A stretch of DNA of 64,000 nucleotides, taken from Acetivibrio thermocellus ATCC 27405. Lineage in GTDB: Bacteria; Bacillota; Clostridia; Acetivibrionales; Acetivibrionaceae. Shown here one piece after another: positions 54,460-63,830 of the stretch. A program made the position numbers and the translations under genes. The number at the start of each line of letters is the position of its first letter. Positions within the stretch are counted from its first letter, which is position 1. The stretch is taken from positions 868,001 to 932,000 of the forward strand of contig NC_009012.1 in assembly GCF_000015865.1 (NCBI RefSeq). The letters are read 5' to 3'. Under the pieces are notes generated by a model. That model searched no databases. It had not been told where the DNA came from and saw nothing but the letters and a program-made list of their open reading frames with translations.

Positions 54460-55395
54460 TTACAGAACATTTTGAATTACCCTGAGAAAGTTCTTTCCGG
54501 CAAATTTTTCTATATTTTCACTGGAATAATTTAATTTTGCAAGCTCATTAAATATCTTTTCAATATCCTGTACTCCATTTATTCCTGCCGGCAAACCGTC
54601 AACACCGTCAAAATCAGCTCCAAGCCCAATATGGTCAGGACCGGCAAGGCTTGCTATGTACTCAATATGATTGATAATATCCTTTATCGTAGCTTCCTTG
54701 GAGTTGTTTAAAAATTCCGGATACAGGTTTATTCCAATTACTCCGCCATTATCTTTTACGGCCATTATCTGTTTGTCTGTGAGGTTCCTCCTGTGCGCAC
54801 AAAGCCTTTGGGCATTTGAATGGGATACAATGACCGGAGCCGAAGTACACTCCAATACATCCCAAAAGCCCGTTTTTGATATATGGGAAAGGTCAATAAG
54901 CATTCCCAGCCGGTTCATTTCTTTTACCACTTCTCTTCCAAAAGGCGTAAGGCCGCCTCCCGAAGATTCGTCTTTGACCCCGTCGGCTATTTCATTGCGG
55001 TGATTCCATGTCAGGCAAATGCTCCTTACACCAAGTCTGTAAAGCATCCTTAAAACACCAAGGTCTCCCTGCAGGGCCTCACCGCCTTCTATTGAAAGCA
55101 CTGCAGCAATCTTATTAGCCTTTACAGCCTCTTCAATATCATTGTAATTACAACATATCATAATGTCGTCTTTATTAACTTCAATCTGTCTGTAAAACTC
55201 ATCAATTATCTGCAAAGCTCTTTTTAATGCGTATGCCTGACAGTAAGCAGGGTCTATAAATGCTGCAAAAAACTGAACATAGTTTCCTTTTGCTTTAAGC
55301 CTATCTATGTCAACATGGCAGTCATTCTTACGAAGTTGTGTACCCTTCTCCATTATTTTTGTTATTGTATCACAGTGTGCATCAACTATAATCAT
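54460..55395 (-). CDS. Membrane dipeptidase (M19 family)
   Basis: Zinc dipeptidase of the renal dipeptidase family, cutting dipeptides, including those with D-residues. Metal and catalytic motifs: VDAHCDTITK near the N-terminus (H-x-D), SIEGGEAL (bridging glutamate), LTWNHRNEIADG, IDLSHISKTG and VSHSNAQRLC, and DHIGLGADFDG. At 311 residues it is the usual bacterial size, and no signal peptide is present, so it is probably cytoplasmic. ATG 55395 with GGGAG upstream is preferred to the ATG five codons earlier. Confidence 0.9.
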   Translation of the reverse strand: MIIVDAHCDTITKIMEKGTQLRKNDCHVDIDRLKAKGNYVQFFAAFIDPAYCQAYALKRALQIIDEFYRQIEVNKDDIMICCNYNDIEEAVKANKIAAVLSIEGGEALQGDLGVLRMLYRLGVRSICLTWNHRNEIADGVKDESSGGGLTPFGREVVKEMNRLGMLIDLSHISKTGFWDVLECTSAPVIVSHSNAQRLCAHRRNLTDKQIMAVKDNGGVIGINLYPEFLNNSKEATIKDIINHIEYIASLAGPDHIGLGADFDGVDGLPAGINGVQDIEKIFNELAKLNYSSENIEKFAGKNFLRVIQNVL

Positions 55396-55568
55396 GATTC
55401 CACTCCCCAAAAGCGCTTATTAAAATTCCATAATTAAAACCAATTCAAAAGCTTTTCCGGCCTCTGTTTTCCTGCACGTACAAAACCTTTATTTATTATA
55501 TTTCTAATGTATGTTTATTAATAAATAATTATGTTTATAATGCCCCGGTTTAAAGAAAATTTTTCATA

Positions 55569-56243
55569 TCAACCGGAAAGCAGGCCTTTTTCGGCAAAAC
55601 TTACATATTGTCCCCCGCAGACAATTATGTGGTCAACCACCTTTATAGAGATGGCTTCAAGAGCCGCTTTGATTCTTTTGGTTGCTTCAATATCCGCTTT
55701 CGACGGATTTAAAGTTCCGCCGGGATGATTATGTGCCAAAATCACACTGTTGGCCTTGTGGCGCAGTGCAGTTTCAACAATTATTCTAGGATACACCGGC
55801 GCTTCGTTTATCGTCCCTTCATGAACCAGTTCGGCATAATTTACCCTATTTTGTGCATCAAGACAAATAACATAAAAAACTTCATAATTTCTTCCCGCAA
55901 AAAGCGAAATGGCATATTGTCCGGCTTTTGCCGAACTGTTGAGCTCGGGCTTGTCCCTCCACTTATCATTAAGATAACGCCTTGAAAGATGGGGTATCAG
56001 TGACAGCAATATTGCAGAATTTTCTCCGATTCCCGGCGTAGTTGCCAAATCTTTTGGGTCTGCTTCAAACACACCGGACAAAGAACCATACCTGTTTAGA
56101 AGTGTGTGAGCCAATTCATTGGTATCTTTTCTTGGAATTGAAAAAAACAAAAGCAGTTCCAGCACCTGATGCTGCTCAAAACTGTCAAGTCCTTCCCTTA
56201 AAAATCTTTCTTTAAGTCTCTTTCTGTGACCTTCATGCACCAA
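55569..56243 (-). CDS. radC: RadC-like JAB/MPN metalloprotein
   Basis: A 224-residue protein with an N-terminal helix-hairpin-helix (about 45-80, LATTPGIGENSAILLSL) and a C-terminal JAB/MPN domain with metal motif LAHNHPGGTLNPSKAD (H-x-H...S...D). Earlier 'DNA repair protein RadC' naming rests on a misassigned mutation; the biochemical role is unclear. GTG 56243 follows GGGGGA. It lies upstream of (reads before) yraN in a cluster of housekeeping genes, with about 140 bases between. Confidence 0.9.
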   Translation of the reverse strand: MVHEGHRKRLKERFLREGLDSFEQHQVLELLLFFSIPRKDTNELAHTLLNRYGSLSGVFEADPKDLATTPGIGENSAILLSLIPHLSRRYLNDKWRDKPELNSSAKAGQYAISLFAGRNYEVFYVICLDAQNRVNYAELVHEGTINEAPVYPRIIVETALRHKANSVILAHNHPGGTLNPSKADIEATKRIKAALEAISIKVVDHIIVCGGQYVSFAEKGLLSG

Positions 56244-56381
56244 GCGAATATTCCCCCTAATACGAGATAAAACCAGATTATAAATAAAATAAAGCCTTAT
56301 AAAATAACCCTAATAATCCAACAAAACAAAGTTCTATAGCAAACTTTATATCTTAAGCTAATTTTATATCTTAAAACTATT

Positions 56382-56774
56382 TTAAAAGGCATTCTTAATC
56401 AAGGAAATCTCTTTTACTTCAATGTCGTCGCCTTTTTTCTCCATATAAACTTCCACCACATCAAACCTTACTTTTAAATCATTTATCCGGTTTTTACAAA
56501 GATATATCTGGGCAAGTCTTCTGATATTCTCCTGTTTTCTTATATTCACAGCCTCCCTTGGATAGCCGTATCCAAGAGAGCTTCTTGCCTTGACCTCAAC
56601 AAAACAAATATAATCCTTTTCCCGGGAAATTATGTCTATTTCACCCAGTCTTCTGTATCGAAAGTTTGTTTCCAAAATCTCATAATTGTTTTCTTTCAAA
56701 AATTGAACAGCCGCAGCTTCTCCAATTGACCCTGCAGCTCTTTTGTTATTTTTGTTACCTACTTTGCTGTTCAT
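56382..56774 (-). CDS. UPF0102/YraN-type endonuclease-like protein
   Basis: A small PD-(D/E)XK nuclease-fold protein related to Holliday junction resolvases. The nuclease pattern is visible: GSIGEAAAVQFLKENNYEIL, RRLGEIDIISREKDYICFVEVKAR (E-x-D...E-x-K) and GYPREAVNIRKQENI. At 130 residues it is normal. The ATG at 56774 has GGAG six bases upstream; a GTG four codons earlier is possible. It follows the flhB-like gene by 14 bases and reads in the same direction, so it is probably in the same operon. Confidence 0.88.
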   Translation of the reverse strand: MNSKVGNKNNKRAAGSIGEAAAVQFLKENNYEILETNFRYRRLGEIDIISREKDYICFVEVKARSSLGYGYPREAVNIRKQENIRRLAQIYLCKNRINDLKVRFDVVEVYMEKKGDDIEVKEISLIKNAF

Positions 56775-56788
56775 CTTTCTCTCCACTT

Positions 56789-57073
56789 TTATCTTTTCTT
56801 TTCTCCATATTTTTTATCAACGCTGCCGACAAACACCAGAATCTGGGCCACAATATCATAAAGTTCCGGCGGAATTTCATCTCCAATGTTCATGGCATTT
56901 AAAGCAGCGGCAAGCTCTTCATTCTCATATATGGGAATGTTGTTTTCCTTTGCCTTTTCAAGTATTTTCTCCGCGATCTCGCCTTTTCCCAATCCTATGA
57001 TTTGAGGAGCATTGTTTTCCTCAGGTGAATATTTTAAAGCTGCCACCTGCTTTATTTTTTTCCTGCCAGACAT
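56789..57073 (-). CDS. FlhB C-terminal-domain homologue (YlqH-like)
   Basis: A 94-residue soluble protein equal to the cytoplasmic tail of the flagellar export switch FlhB, without its membrane domain. It shows KQVAALKYSPEENNAPQIIG, IAEKILEKAKENNIPIYENE and the NIGDEIPPELYDIVAQIL end. The cleavage motif NPTH of full FlhB is replaced by YSPE-type sequence, so self-cleavage is unlikely. In Bacillus the equivalent (ylqH) sits beside ylqG, rnhB and rbgA, as here. Its role is unknown. GGGGGA lies about seven bases before ATG 57073. Confidence 0.88.
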   Translation of the reverse strand: MSGRKKIKQVAALKYSPEENNAPQIIGLGKGEIAEKILEKAKENNIPIYENEELAAALNAMNIGDEIPPELYDIVAQILVFVGSVDKKYGEKKR

Positions 57074-57090
57074 AAAACTTCCCCCGTCAA

Positions 57091-58725
57091 TCAAATTTTG
57101 CAGTCAAACCCTCTGTTTCTTGTTCTTTCTATTTCTTTTTCCAAAACCTCCCGGGCATTTAACAGATTTACCTTTTCATCTATAAGCCTGTATTTGATAT
57201 CCACAAGTTTATAGCCTTTTTTGGCCAATCCTTCATAAAGCTGAATATAGTTTTCTTTGATATAATCTATGATTTCATTTTTTTCAAGCCTAAAATTGAG
57301 GCTGACATTCTTTTTGTTTACACTGATAAGAGAGTCCACTTGTCCCAAATTTTCCGTATCCAATGACAAAAACACAGTGGCATTTTGCGGATCAATTCTT
57401 TTTCTTCCGTTGTTTCTTTTCAATATATAAAGCTCACCGTTAGTATTCTTGTCAAATATTTTCAGAGGTATCTGAAAATATACGGTATGTTTGTTTAACT
57501 CATTTAAAAAATTTATATCGCTCTTAATGTTGTCAACTTTGTTTAAAATCTCTTGTTTACCTGGGATGTCGGTCTCTTCTAAAACTTTGCGGACTATTTC
57601 AAGCTTTTTATAAATATCTCTGTAAAATTCCTTTACATTAATATCTCTGCCTTCAACTTCCTCATTAATTTTTGCAAACATCTTTTCAAAGGATTTTTTT
57701 ATAACTTGAGCCACATTATTAGTTTCAGAACGGCCTTTGCCGGCGCTTCTGCTTCCTTGTGAAGCCAGAATCACATTTAAAAAGTCCGCAAGCTCTTTTT
57801 CAGATTTCTCTATGTTTTCTTTGTAATTAACAAAATCAGCAGTTTTTTTCTTTAATTGTAATATCTCATTTCCCTCTATGTCAACATTTTTCACTGTTTT
57901 ATCCAAATTTTCTGTACCTATATTGCCATTTCGGGACAATTCAGGCTTACGGCTCCAATGCTCCTTTTCACTTTTTTGAGCCACATTCCCTTCAATATGC
58001 CAATTCTTTTGGCTGTTATAAATTTTTCCGTTTTCATAATGAATAGGGGAAGTGCTGACATCAGAAGTTTCTCCGCTCTTTTGAAAAGGATAATCCATGG
58101 CATTAAGCTTTTTTAAGATGGCAAAAGCCACATCTTTATCCTGAATCTCTGCAAGACTTGAAGCCAGATCTAAAAGCTCAGAACTCAATCTCACTCTGCC
58201 CTCGACAAATCTATTTAGACTTGTTATACTTTTTTCTTCGGGAATAATATTGTTTGAAACAAGATAGGCTGCTTTTGCAATGCCAAGGTTTTTAAACCTA
58301 AGCACCGCATCAACAACTTTGGTAATGTTTTCAGCATTAAGCTGAGTTCCATTGGCACGAAGTTCAGCCGCCGTCTCCATATTTCTTCTGTCAGGCTTTA
58401 TGCCAAGCTGTGCAAGCTTGTTTTTAATTTCGTCCTCAACATTGGGCTGAGCGGCATTTTGAACGCCATCCTTCATGATTTCCAAAAACAATTGATTGTT
58501 CACTTTGTTTTTTACAATAAAATCAAGCAACTCTCCCTTTTTGGCATCTATGGGAGTCATAGTACCGGCATTTATCAATGTTCCGTCAAACAGCTTTAGG
58601 AGCAGCTCATTTGCAGTAATGTCAACTACCCTTGCTCTCAAGGTATCTCCCGTATCAAGCCGCGAAAGTATGTCCAAAGCTCCGGTCTGTTGAATTAATA
58701 CATTTTCCGAGCTTTCTATTCTCAC
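57091..58725 (-). CDS. YlqG-like protein with FliK/hook-length-like C-terminus
   Basis: A 544-residue, mainly helical, charged and low-complexity protein. The N-terminus (about 1-60) has a beta-rich pattern (LDTGDTLRARVVDITANELLLKL), the middle is coil-rich, and the C-terminal part (about 420-540) has VYFQIPLKIFDKNTNGELYIL and VNLLNAREVLEKEIERTRNRG. Its position between an FlhB-tail homologue and rnhB fits ylqG of Bacillus, a FliK-like gene. A real link to export is unproven. GTG 58725 has AGGAGG well placed. Confidence 0.7.
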   Translation of the reverse strand: MRIESSENVLIQQTGALDILSRLDTGDTLRARVVDITANELLLKLFDGTLINAGTMTPIDAKKGELLDFIVKNKVNNQLFLEIMKDGVQNAAQPNVEDEIKNKLAQLGIKPDRRNMETAAELRANGTQLNAENITKVVDAVLRFKNLGIAKAAYLVSNNIIPEEKSITSLNRFVEGRVRLSSELLDLASSLAEIQDKDVAFAILKKLNAMDYPFQKSGETSDVSTSPIHYENGKIYNSQKNWHIEGNVAQKSEKEHWSRKPELSRNGNIGTENLDKTVKNVDIEGNEILQLKKKTADFVNYKENIEKSEKELADFLNVILASQGSRSAGKGRSETNNVAQVIKKSFEKMFAKINEEVEGRDINVKEFYRDIYKKLEIVRKVLEETDIPGKQEILNKVDNIKSDINFLNELNKHTVYFQIPLKIFDKNTNGELYILKRNNGRKRIDPQNATVFLSLDTENLGQVDSLISVNKKNVSLNFRLEKNEIIDYIKENYIQLYEGLAKKGYKLVDIKYRLIDEKVNLLNAREVLEKEIERTRNRGFDCKI

Positions 58726-58762
58726 TTTTCTTCCTCCTAAAGCATTTTGTGAAAAGCCTGGC

Positions 58763-59551
58763 CTATACTATGAAGTTCTTTGTAAAGCTTACTCTATGTA
58801 TCGGACAAATACCGTATTTCTTAATAGCTTCTATATGTTCGCCGGTACCGTAACCTTTATGCCTGGCAAATCCATACATTGGGTATTTTTTATCCATTTC
58901 TCTTAGTATACGGTCCCTTGTAACCTTTGCTATAATTGACGCCGCCGCAATGGACACGCTTTTTGCATCGCCTTTTACTATGGAATTTTGTTCAATATTT
59001 ATATCGTCAAGTTTTAAAGAATCAATAAAAAGAATGTCCGGGACAGGCTTTAGATTGCCAACAGCCAGTTTCATTGCTTTTTTCGTGGCATTCAGAATAT
59101 TTATTTCATCAATTTGCTTTTCATCCACAATCCCTATGCCCACTCCGATCGCTTTATCATTAATTACGTCAAAAAGCTTTTCCCTTTGATTCTCAGTTAG
59201 CTTTTTTGAATCATTAAGGCCTTCTATGAAAACATCCTGGGGAAGGATAACCGCAGCAGCTACAACGGGACCTGCAAGTGGGCCGCGCCCCGCCTCATCA
59301 ATCCCGGCAATCAATTTGTAGCCTCTCTGATAAGCCTCTTTTTCATATATGCACATTTCCAGGTATCTATTCAGTTCTTTTTCATATTTAAGTTTTTTCT
59401 TTTCATACTTTTCTATGATTTTGTCAACCCTGTCTCCAAACTCAGCCTTAAGGCAATAAAGCTTTTCCAAAGCCTTATCCAGGTCCAAACCTTCCACGGA
59501 CTTCTCAATTTGTTTGACAGTCATATTTCCCATCTTCTTCTGCACCATCAC
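58763..59551 (-). CDS. rnhB: Ribonuclease HII
   Basis: Cuts the RNA strand of RNA-DNA hybrids and single ribonucleotides in DNA. The catalytic signature GIDEAGRGPLAGPVVAAAV holds the first D-E pair; NDSKKLTENQREKLFD and SVSIAAASIIAKVTRD carry the others, and the C-terminal YGFARHKGYGTGEH motif completes the fold. At 262 residues it carries an extra N-terminal helical region of about 75 residues compared with E. coli. The start is uncertain: several in-frame ATGs lie in the first ten codons, none with a strong ribosome binding site. Confidence 0.92.
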   Translation of the reverse strand: MMVQKKMGNMTVKQIEKSVEGLDLDKALEKLYCLKAEFGDRVDKIIEKYEKKKLKYEKELNRYLEMCIYEKEAYQRGYKLIAGIDEAGRGPLAGPVVAAAVILPQDVFIEGLNDSKKLTENQREKLFDVINDKAIGVGIGIVDEKQIDEINILNATKKAMKLAVGNLKPVPDILFIDSLKLDDINIEQNSIVKGDAKSVSIAAASIIAKVTRDRILREMDKKYPMYGFARHKGYGTGEHIEAIKKYGICPIHRVSFTKNFIV

Positions 59552-59609
59552 TTTCCGGCAATATCATAAAACATATCTTAAAACATATATCAAAACATAT
59601 ATCAAAGCG

Positions 59610-60263
59610 TCACAATCCGAGATTTTCGCCCACAAGAATTACTTTAATCCTTCCGGGAACAATGCTGCTGTGCATTTCAACAATCTGAGCGCAAATACTT
59701 GACGGGTTATTCTTATTGCAATCAAAACAGCATCCCGTTTTGGTGCAGGGAAGCTCCAGACCCAAACGCAGTGCGTTATTCGGGGCTGCATAAGTATGTG
59801 CCCGTTTTCTTGCACTCTCAAGGTCCCTGCATATTTTGTTCATACCGACGACAAGTATTACCGTTTTAGGTCCAAATGCTATTGCTGAAATACGATTTCC
59901 CCTTCCGTCGATATTTACCATTATTCCATCCTCACTCATCGCATTCACGCTCGCCAAATACACATCGCTGAGCAGCGCCTGACGCATCAGGGAAAAACGC
60001 TCTTCCTGAGATTTTGCAGTATCCCGGTCAATTACCTGATAATTTCCCTCTTTTAGCCTCTGTATCAATCCGATTTCCTCAAGAGTCATGGAACCGCCCC
60101 ATGCCACCGATGCTCCTTGAGGAATTAAGGACAGCGCACACTCAACCGCCTTTTCGGAAGTCTCACAGAAATAAGCTTCAAAATTTCGCTGATTCAAGGC
60201 TTTTATTATTCTTGGAGCCATCACCTTATATCTTTCACGAATGATTTCTTCACTTTTTGCCAT
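59610..60263 (-). CDS. LUD-domain protein (DUF162)
   Basis: A 217-residue protein of the LutC/LUD family, linked to lactate utilisation in other bacteria. Features: GASVAWGGSMTLEEIGLIQR, FGPKTVILVVGMNKI and a C-terminal cysteine cluster GCCFDCNKNNPSSIC, which may bind a metal or cluster. The LutA/LutB partners with Fe-S domains are not in the window, so a lactate role is not supported by context. ATG 60263 has GGAGG eight bases upstream, better than the start six codons earlier. It lies 19 bases after rbgA. Confidence 0.82.
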   Translation of the reverse strand: MAKSEEIIRERYKVMAPRIIKALNQRNFEAYFCETSEKAVECALSLIPQGASVAWGGSMTLEEIGLIQRLKEGNYQVIDRDTAKSQEERFSLMRQALLSDVYLASVNAMSEDGIMVNIDGRGNRISAIAFGPKTVILVVGMNKICRDLESARKRAHTYAAPNNALRLGLELPCTKTGCCFDCNKNNPSSICAQIVEMHSSIVPGRIKVILVGENLGL

Positions 60264-60282
60264 GTTAAACACCTCCGTCACG

Positions 60283-61158
60283 TTAATCTGCTACTAATTC
60301 CTGTACAGCATCTCCCGGTCTTTCCAGGGTAATCCTTCCTATTTTGCCTCCGCGGAACTCATCCAGTACAATAGCTGCAATCCTTGTAAGATCCACTTCG
60401 CCTCCGGAAATTATGCAGCCTCTCTTTTTGCCCGCTTCCTCCAAAAGTTCATATCCCTTTTTGTCCTGCAGCGATTCAAGCTTGTATCTTTTCTTAATAT
60501 TCTCCGGATAAGTTTTTGAAAGATGCTCAAGCAAAATCGAAGCCAGTTCCACGGTATCTATTATTTCATCTTTTATCGCGCCGGTAACGGCCAGATTTAT
60601 GCCAACCGTCTTATCTTCAAATTTCGGCCAGAGGATTCCCGGCGTATCCATCAACTGAATTTCATTATTGACATTTATCCACTGTTTGTTGCGTGTAACA
60701 CCGGGCCTGTCGCCGGTCACAGCACTCTTTTTGCCGGCAATCTTGTTTATAAGAGAAGACTTTCCCACATTGGGTATGCCGACAATCATGGTCCTTATAG
60801 GCCTGAAAATTCTGCCTCTTTGCCTGTCTCTTTCAATCCTGTCCTTCATAATGTCCCGCATTTGGTCTTTGAGCTGCTTTATTCCGGTACCTTTTATGGA
60901 ATCAATAAAAATAGTGGCATAACCTTGAGAATTGTACCATTTGCTCCACTCGTTCGAAATCTTTTCATCCGCCAGATCCGCTTTATTCAGCACCACAATT
61001 TTCGGCTTGTTCTTTACAATACCGTCTATCTCAGGATTTTTACTGCTTGCCGGAATTCTTGCATCCAAAAGTTCAACAACCACATCAACCATTTTCAAAT
61101 TTTCTGCAAGAATCCTTCTGGTCTTGGCCATATGACCCGGAAACCACTGAATATTCAT
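60283..61158 (-). CDS. rbgA: Ribosome biogenesis GTPase RbgA (YlqF)
   Basis: GTPase needed for late assembly of the 50S ribosomal subunit. It is circularly permuted: the G4 motif (VVLNKADLAD) and G5 (FIDSIKGTGIK) come before G1 (GIPNVGKSSLINKIAGKKSA) and G3 (MDTPGILWPK), followed by a C-terminal helical RNA-binding domain. The N-terminus MNIQWFPGHMAKTRR is diagnostic. At 291 residues it is complete. It sits between lepB and the LUD gene, with rplS close by. Confidence 0.95.
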   Translation of the reverse strand: MNIQWFPGHMAKTRRILAENLKMVDVVVELLDARIPASSKNPEIDGIVKNKPKIVVLNKADLADEKISNEWSKWYNSQGYATIFIDSIKGTGIKQLKDQMRDIMKDRIERDRQRGRIFRPIRTMIVGIPNVGKSSLINKIAGKKSAVTGDRPGVTRNKQWINVNNEIQLMDTPGILWPKFEDKTVGINLAVTGAIKDEIIDTVELASILLEHLSKTYPENIKKRYKLESLQDKKGYELLEEAGKKRGCIISGGEVDLTRIAAIVLDEFRGGKIGRITLERPGDAVQELVAD

Positions 61159-61182
61159 TTGTTCCTCCCAAATCCAACATAA

Positions 61183-61848
61183 TCAATAAATACTGCCAAA
61201 ACTTTTCAAAGGCTTTACTCTAAAAATTGCTTTTCCCTTTATACGTTCAAAACCGATAAAGCCCAATTGCCTGCTGTCTTTGCTATATTCTCTATTATCA
61301 CCCATGACAAATACTTTATTCTCAGGCACTACTCTGGGAAGCTCAAAGCTTTGCTCGTAAGTTAACCCTTTTGTATACGGCTCTTGTTGCTTTTCACCGT
61401 TAATGTATAAATATCCGTCCCTGATATCAATCTCATCTCCGGGAAGTCCTACCACCCTTTTTATGTAGTTTACCTCGCCCTGGCTGGGAAAAAGCGTCCT
61501 GAATAAAGGTATATCTTTAAAAAAGGCTAAATAATCCCAATTCCCTTCATAAATCTGAATTATGACAATGTCGCCTCTTTTCGGCCTGTCATAATTGAGT
61601 TTGCTTACAAACAAAACCTCGTTGTTGTAAAGAGTGTTTTCCATGGACTGTCCCTGGACAACCACCCATTCAAACACATAGGCTCTAAGCAAAAGAGCGG
61701 TAAATAAAGCTACAACTATAAGTAAAATCCATTTTACAATTTCCTTGAAATACTTCGGCTTTTCCGCCTGAAAATTGGTTCCAAACTTCTTTTTCAGCTC
61801 ATTCTCATGATTTTTGTCAATACCGGCAGGTTTCTTTTTAAACTCCAT
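61183..61848 (-). CDS. lepB: Signal peptidase I
   Basis: Membrane-bound serine peptidase that removes signal peptides from exported proteins. One membrane segment (about 37-55) is followed by the catalytic serine S68 in VVQGQSMENTLYN and lysine K130 in NYIKRVVGLPGDEIDI; VFVMGDNREYSKDSRQLG supplies the remaining box. At 221 residues it is a typical Gram-positive SipS-like enzyme. It is used by the exported cellulosome and cell-wall proteins in this window. AAGGG lies about nine bases before ATG 61848. Confidence 0.93.
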   Translation of the reverse strand: MEFKKKPAGIDKNHENELKKKFGTNFQAEKPKYFKEIVKWILLIVVALFTALLLRAYVFEWVVVQGQSMENTLYNNEVLFVSKLNYDRPKRGDIVIIQIYEGNWDYLAFFKDIPLFRTLFPSQGEVNYIKRVVGLPGDEIDIRDGYLYINGEKQQEPYTKGLTYEQSFELPRVVPENKVFVMGDNREYSKDSRQLGFIGFERIKGKAIFRVKPLKSFGSIY

Positions 61849-61961
61849 ATTATGCAACCCTTAAAAATTCTCAGATTCTAATGATAGTATTTATTATATC
61901 ACTATTTTCCCTCGGAGGAAAGAACGGCAAGAACAAACTAAGCAAGGCATTTTGAATTGCG

Positions 61962-61996
61962 AAATAAAGGGGACTTGCAAGTCCCCTTTATTTTTA
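61962..61996 (-). terminator. Terminator after rplS
   Basis: A perfect 16+16 inverted repeat (61962-61977 with 61978-61993) with a CTTGCAAG-type centre, A-rich on one side and T-rich on the other, lies directly after the rplS stop. Confidence 0.9.
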
Positions 61997-62002
61997 ACTA
62001 TT

Positions 62003-62347
62003 TTACTCCAATTTTGTTTTAACTTTTGCTGATTTACCAACTCTCTCACGCAGATAATAAAGCTTCGCTCTTCTGACTTTACCTTTTCTGATAACTTCAA
62101 TACCAGCAACTCTTGGTGAATGAACAGGGAAAATTCTTTCCACTCCAACTCCGTAGGATATTTTCCTTACGGTAAATGTTTCACTTATTCCGGAGCCTTT
62201 TTTGGCAATTACAGTACCTTCAAAAGCCTGAATTCTTTCCCTGTTACCTTCTTTAACTTTTACGTTAACTCTTACATAATCTCCAATTGAAAAATCAGGT
62301 ACGTCTTTCTTAAGCTGCTCCTGTTCAATAGCTTTTATTATGTCCAT
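62003..62347 (-). CDS. rplS: Large-subunit ribosomal protein L19
   Basis: Sits at the interface between the two ribosomal subunits. The 114-residue sequence matches L19 from end to end ([74 protein letters not shown]). The frame is open upstream to 62416, but ATG 62347 follows a purine-rich AGGGAGGAGGATAGGA and gives the normal start. It is downstream of trmD with about 150 bases between; a promoter or attenuator could lie there. Confidence 0.97.
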   Translation of the reverse strand: MDIIKAIEQEQLKKDVPDFSIGDYVRVNVKVKEGNRERIQAFEGTVIAKKGSGISETFTVRKISYGVGVERIFPVHSPRVAGIEVIRKGKVRRAKLYYLRERVGKSAKVKTKLE

Positions 62348-62498
62348 TCCTATCCTCCTCCCTCGCAGACGTTCTTGTATAAAACAGCGGACCGTCCGTA
62401 TTCCACAGGATGACATTATACCATAGACTTAATATATTGTAAATATTTTTTTTGCCATTTTATTTATATTTACGAAAATTTAATATTTAATTTAATGC

Positions 62499-63242
62499 TT
62501 ACTCCGAAGTCTCTTTCAACGCTTCTTCCAGAAGTTTCTTGTCCGTCTCATCCAAAGACAGCCTGGCAAACAAATCAGGCCGTTTTAAATAGGTCCTCTT
62601 TAACGACTGCTGCCTTCTCCACCTGTTTATGTTTTCATGATGTCCTGACATCAGCACGTCAGGAACTTTTCTGTTGCAAAATTCATAAGGCCTTGTGTAT
62701 TGAGGATACTCCAAAAGTCCTTCATAATGGGACTCTTGAGAGTAGGATTCCTCACTGGACAAAACTCCCGGAATAAGCCTGCTGACAGAGTCTATAAGTA
62801 CCATGGCCGGAAGCTCCCCGCCTGTCAGCACATAATCTCCTATGGAAATCTCATCGTCCACTATTTCTTCTATAATCCGCTCATCAACACCTTCATAGTG
62901 ACCACAGAGCAAAATCAAATGGTTCTCCTTTGAAAGCTCTTTGACAATTTGCTGATTTAGCACTCTTCCCTGCGGGCTTAGGTAAATAACCCTTGGCTTG
63001 TAGGAAAGCTTTTCTGCAATGGATAAATAAGCGTCATAAATCGGCTGGGCCATCATCACCATGCCACCCCCGCCGCCATAAGGATAGTCATCCACTTTCC
63101 TGTGCTTGTTCGTAGAAAAATCTCTTATATTTATAGTGTTAATTTGTATTATATTGTTTTTCCGGGCTCTGCCTATAATGCTTTCGCCAAGCACGGCATC
63201 AAAAACCTCGGGAAAAAGTGTCAACACATCAAACCTCATCAT
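62499..63242 (-). CDS. trmD: tRNA (guanine37-N1)-methyltransferase
   Basis: Methylates G37 next to the anticodon of several tRNAs, preventing +1 frameshifts. It has the trefoil-knot SPOUT fold motifs: VLTLFPEVFDAVLGESIIGR, DDYPYGGGGGMVMMAQPIY, LLCGHYEGVDERIIEEIVDD and SIGDYVLTGGELPAMVLIDS. At 247 residues it is complete. ATG 63242 overlaps the end of rimM by 14 bases and has AAGGA seven bases upstream, so translation is coupled. Confidence 0.96.
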   Translation of the reverse strand: MMRFDVLTLFPEVFDAVLGESIIGRARKNNIIQINTINIRDFSTNKHRKVDDYPYGGGGGMVMMAQPIYDAYLSIAEKLSYKPRVIYLSPQGRVLNQQIVKELSKENHLILLCGHYEGVDERIIEEIVDDEISIGDYVLTGGELPAMVLIDSVSRLIPGVLSSEESYSQESHYEGLLEYPQYTRPYEFCNRKVPDVLMSGHHENINRWRRQQSLKRTYLKRPDLFARLSLDETDKKLLEEALKETSE

Positions 63243-63753
63243 CAATCAATCCTTGAGGCAAATCTACCACCATTTTATTGTCTTCAAAACAAACTTTCTT
63301 TACCACAGACTTTAGTGCAGGTATTAAAATTTCCTTATTATTATCACTTTTTACCACATACACATCATTGCTTCCGGTACTCAGCACATCGGTAAGTACC
63401 CCTAATTTCTTTTCTTCTGTGTCAAACACATTCATACCAATGAGGTCACAAATAAAAAATGTGTCCTTTGGAAGCTTTACAGCATCTTTTCTGTCAATAA
63501 TTACAAAATGTTCTTTAAGTTTTTCGGCAGCATTCATATCATCTATTCCACTGAACTTTAAAATTACAAAGTTCTTGTGATGTTTTACAGATACAATATC
63601 AAATTTTGGCATTTCATTGGATATTTCTTTGGACACATAGGCCCACTTAAGTTTGTTAAATCTACGGGGATTGTCAGTAAGCGGAATAGCTTTGACCTCT
63701 CCCTTTATACCATGAGTATTTACTATTTTTCCTACTTGCAAATATTGTATCAC
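63229..63753 (-). CDS. rimM: 16S rRNA processing protein RimM
   Basis: Helps assemble the head of the 30S ribosomal subunit and binds S19. Residues about 1-90 are the RimM N-domain (QYLQVGKIVNTHGIKGEVKA) and about 97-170 the PRC-barrel (DTFFICDLIGMNVFDTEE, VYVVKSDNNKEILIPALK). At 174 residues it is normal. It appears to start at GTG 63753. It follows khpA after a terminator-like hairpin and overlaps trmD. Confidence 0.95.
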   Translation of the reverse strand: MIQYLQVGKIVNTHGIKGEVKAIPLTDNPRRFNKLKWAYVSKEISNEMPKFDIVSVKHHKNFVILKFSGIDDMNAAEKLKEHFVIIDRKDAVKLPKDTFFICDLIGMNVFDTEEKKLGVLTDVLSTGSNDVYVVKSDNNKEILIPALKSVVKKVCFEDNKMVVDLPQGLIDDEV

Positions 63754-63830
63754 CGGTCTTACACCACCATCTAAATCTCTTAATCCAGCTGGATTTTACC
63801 AAAAGCTTGGCCATCAACTCCAACAAGCTA

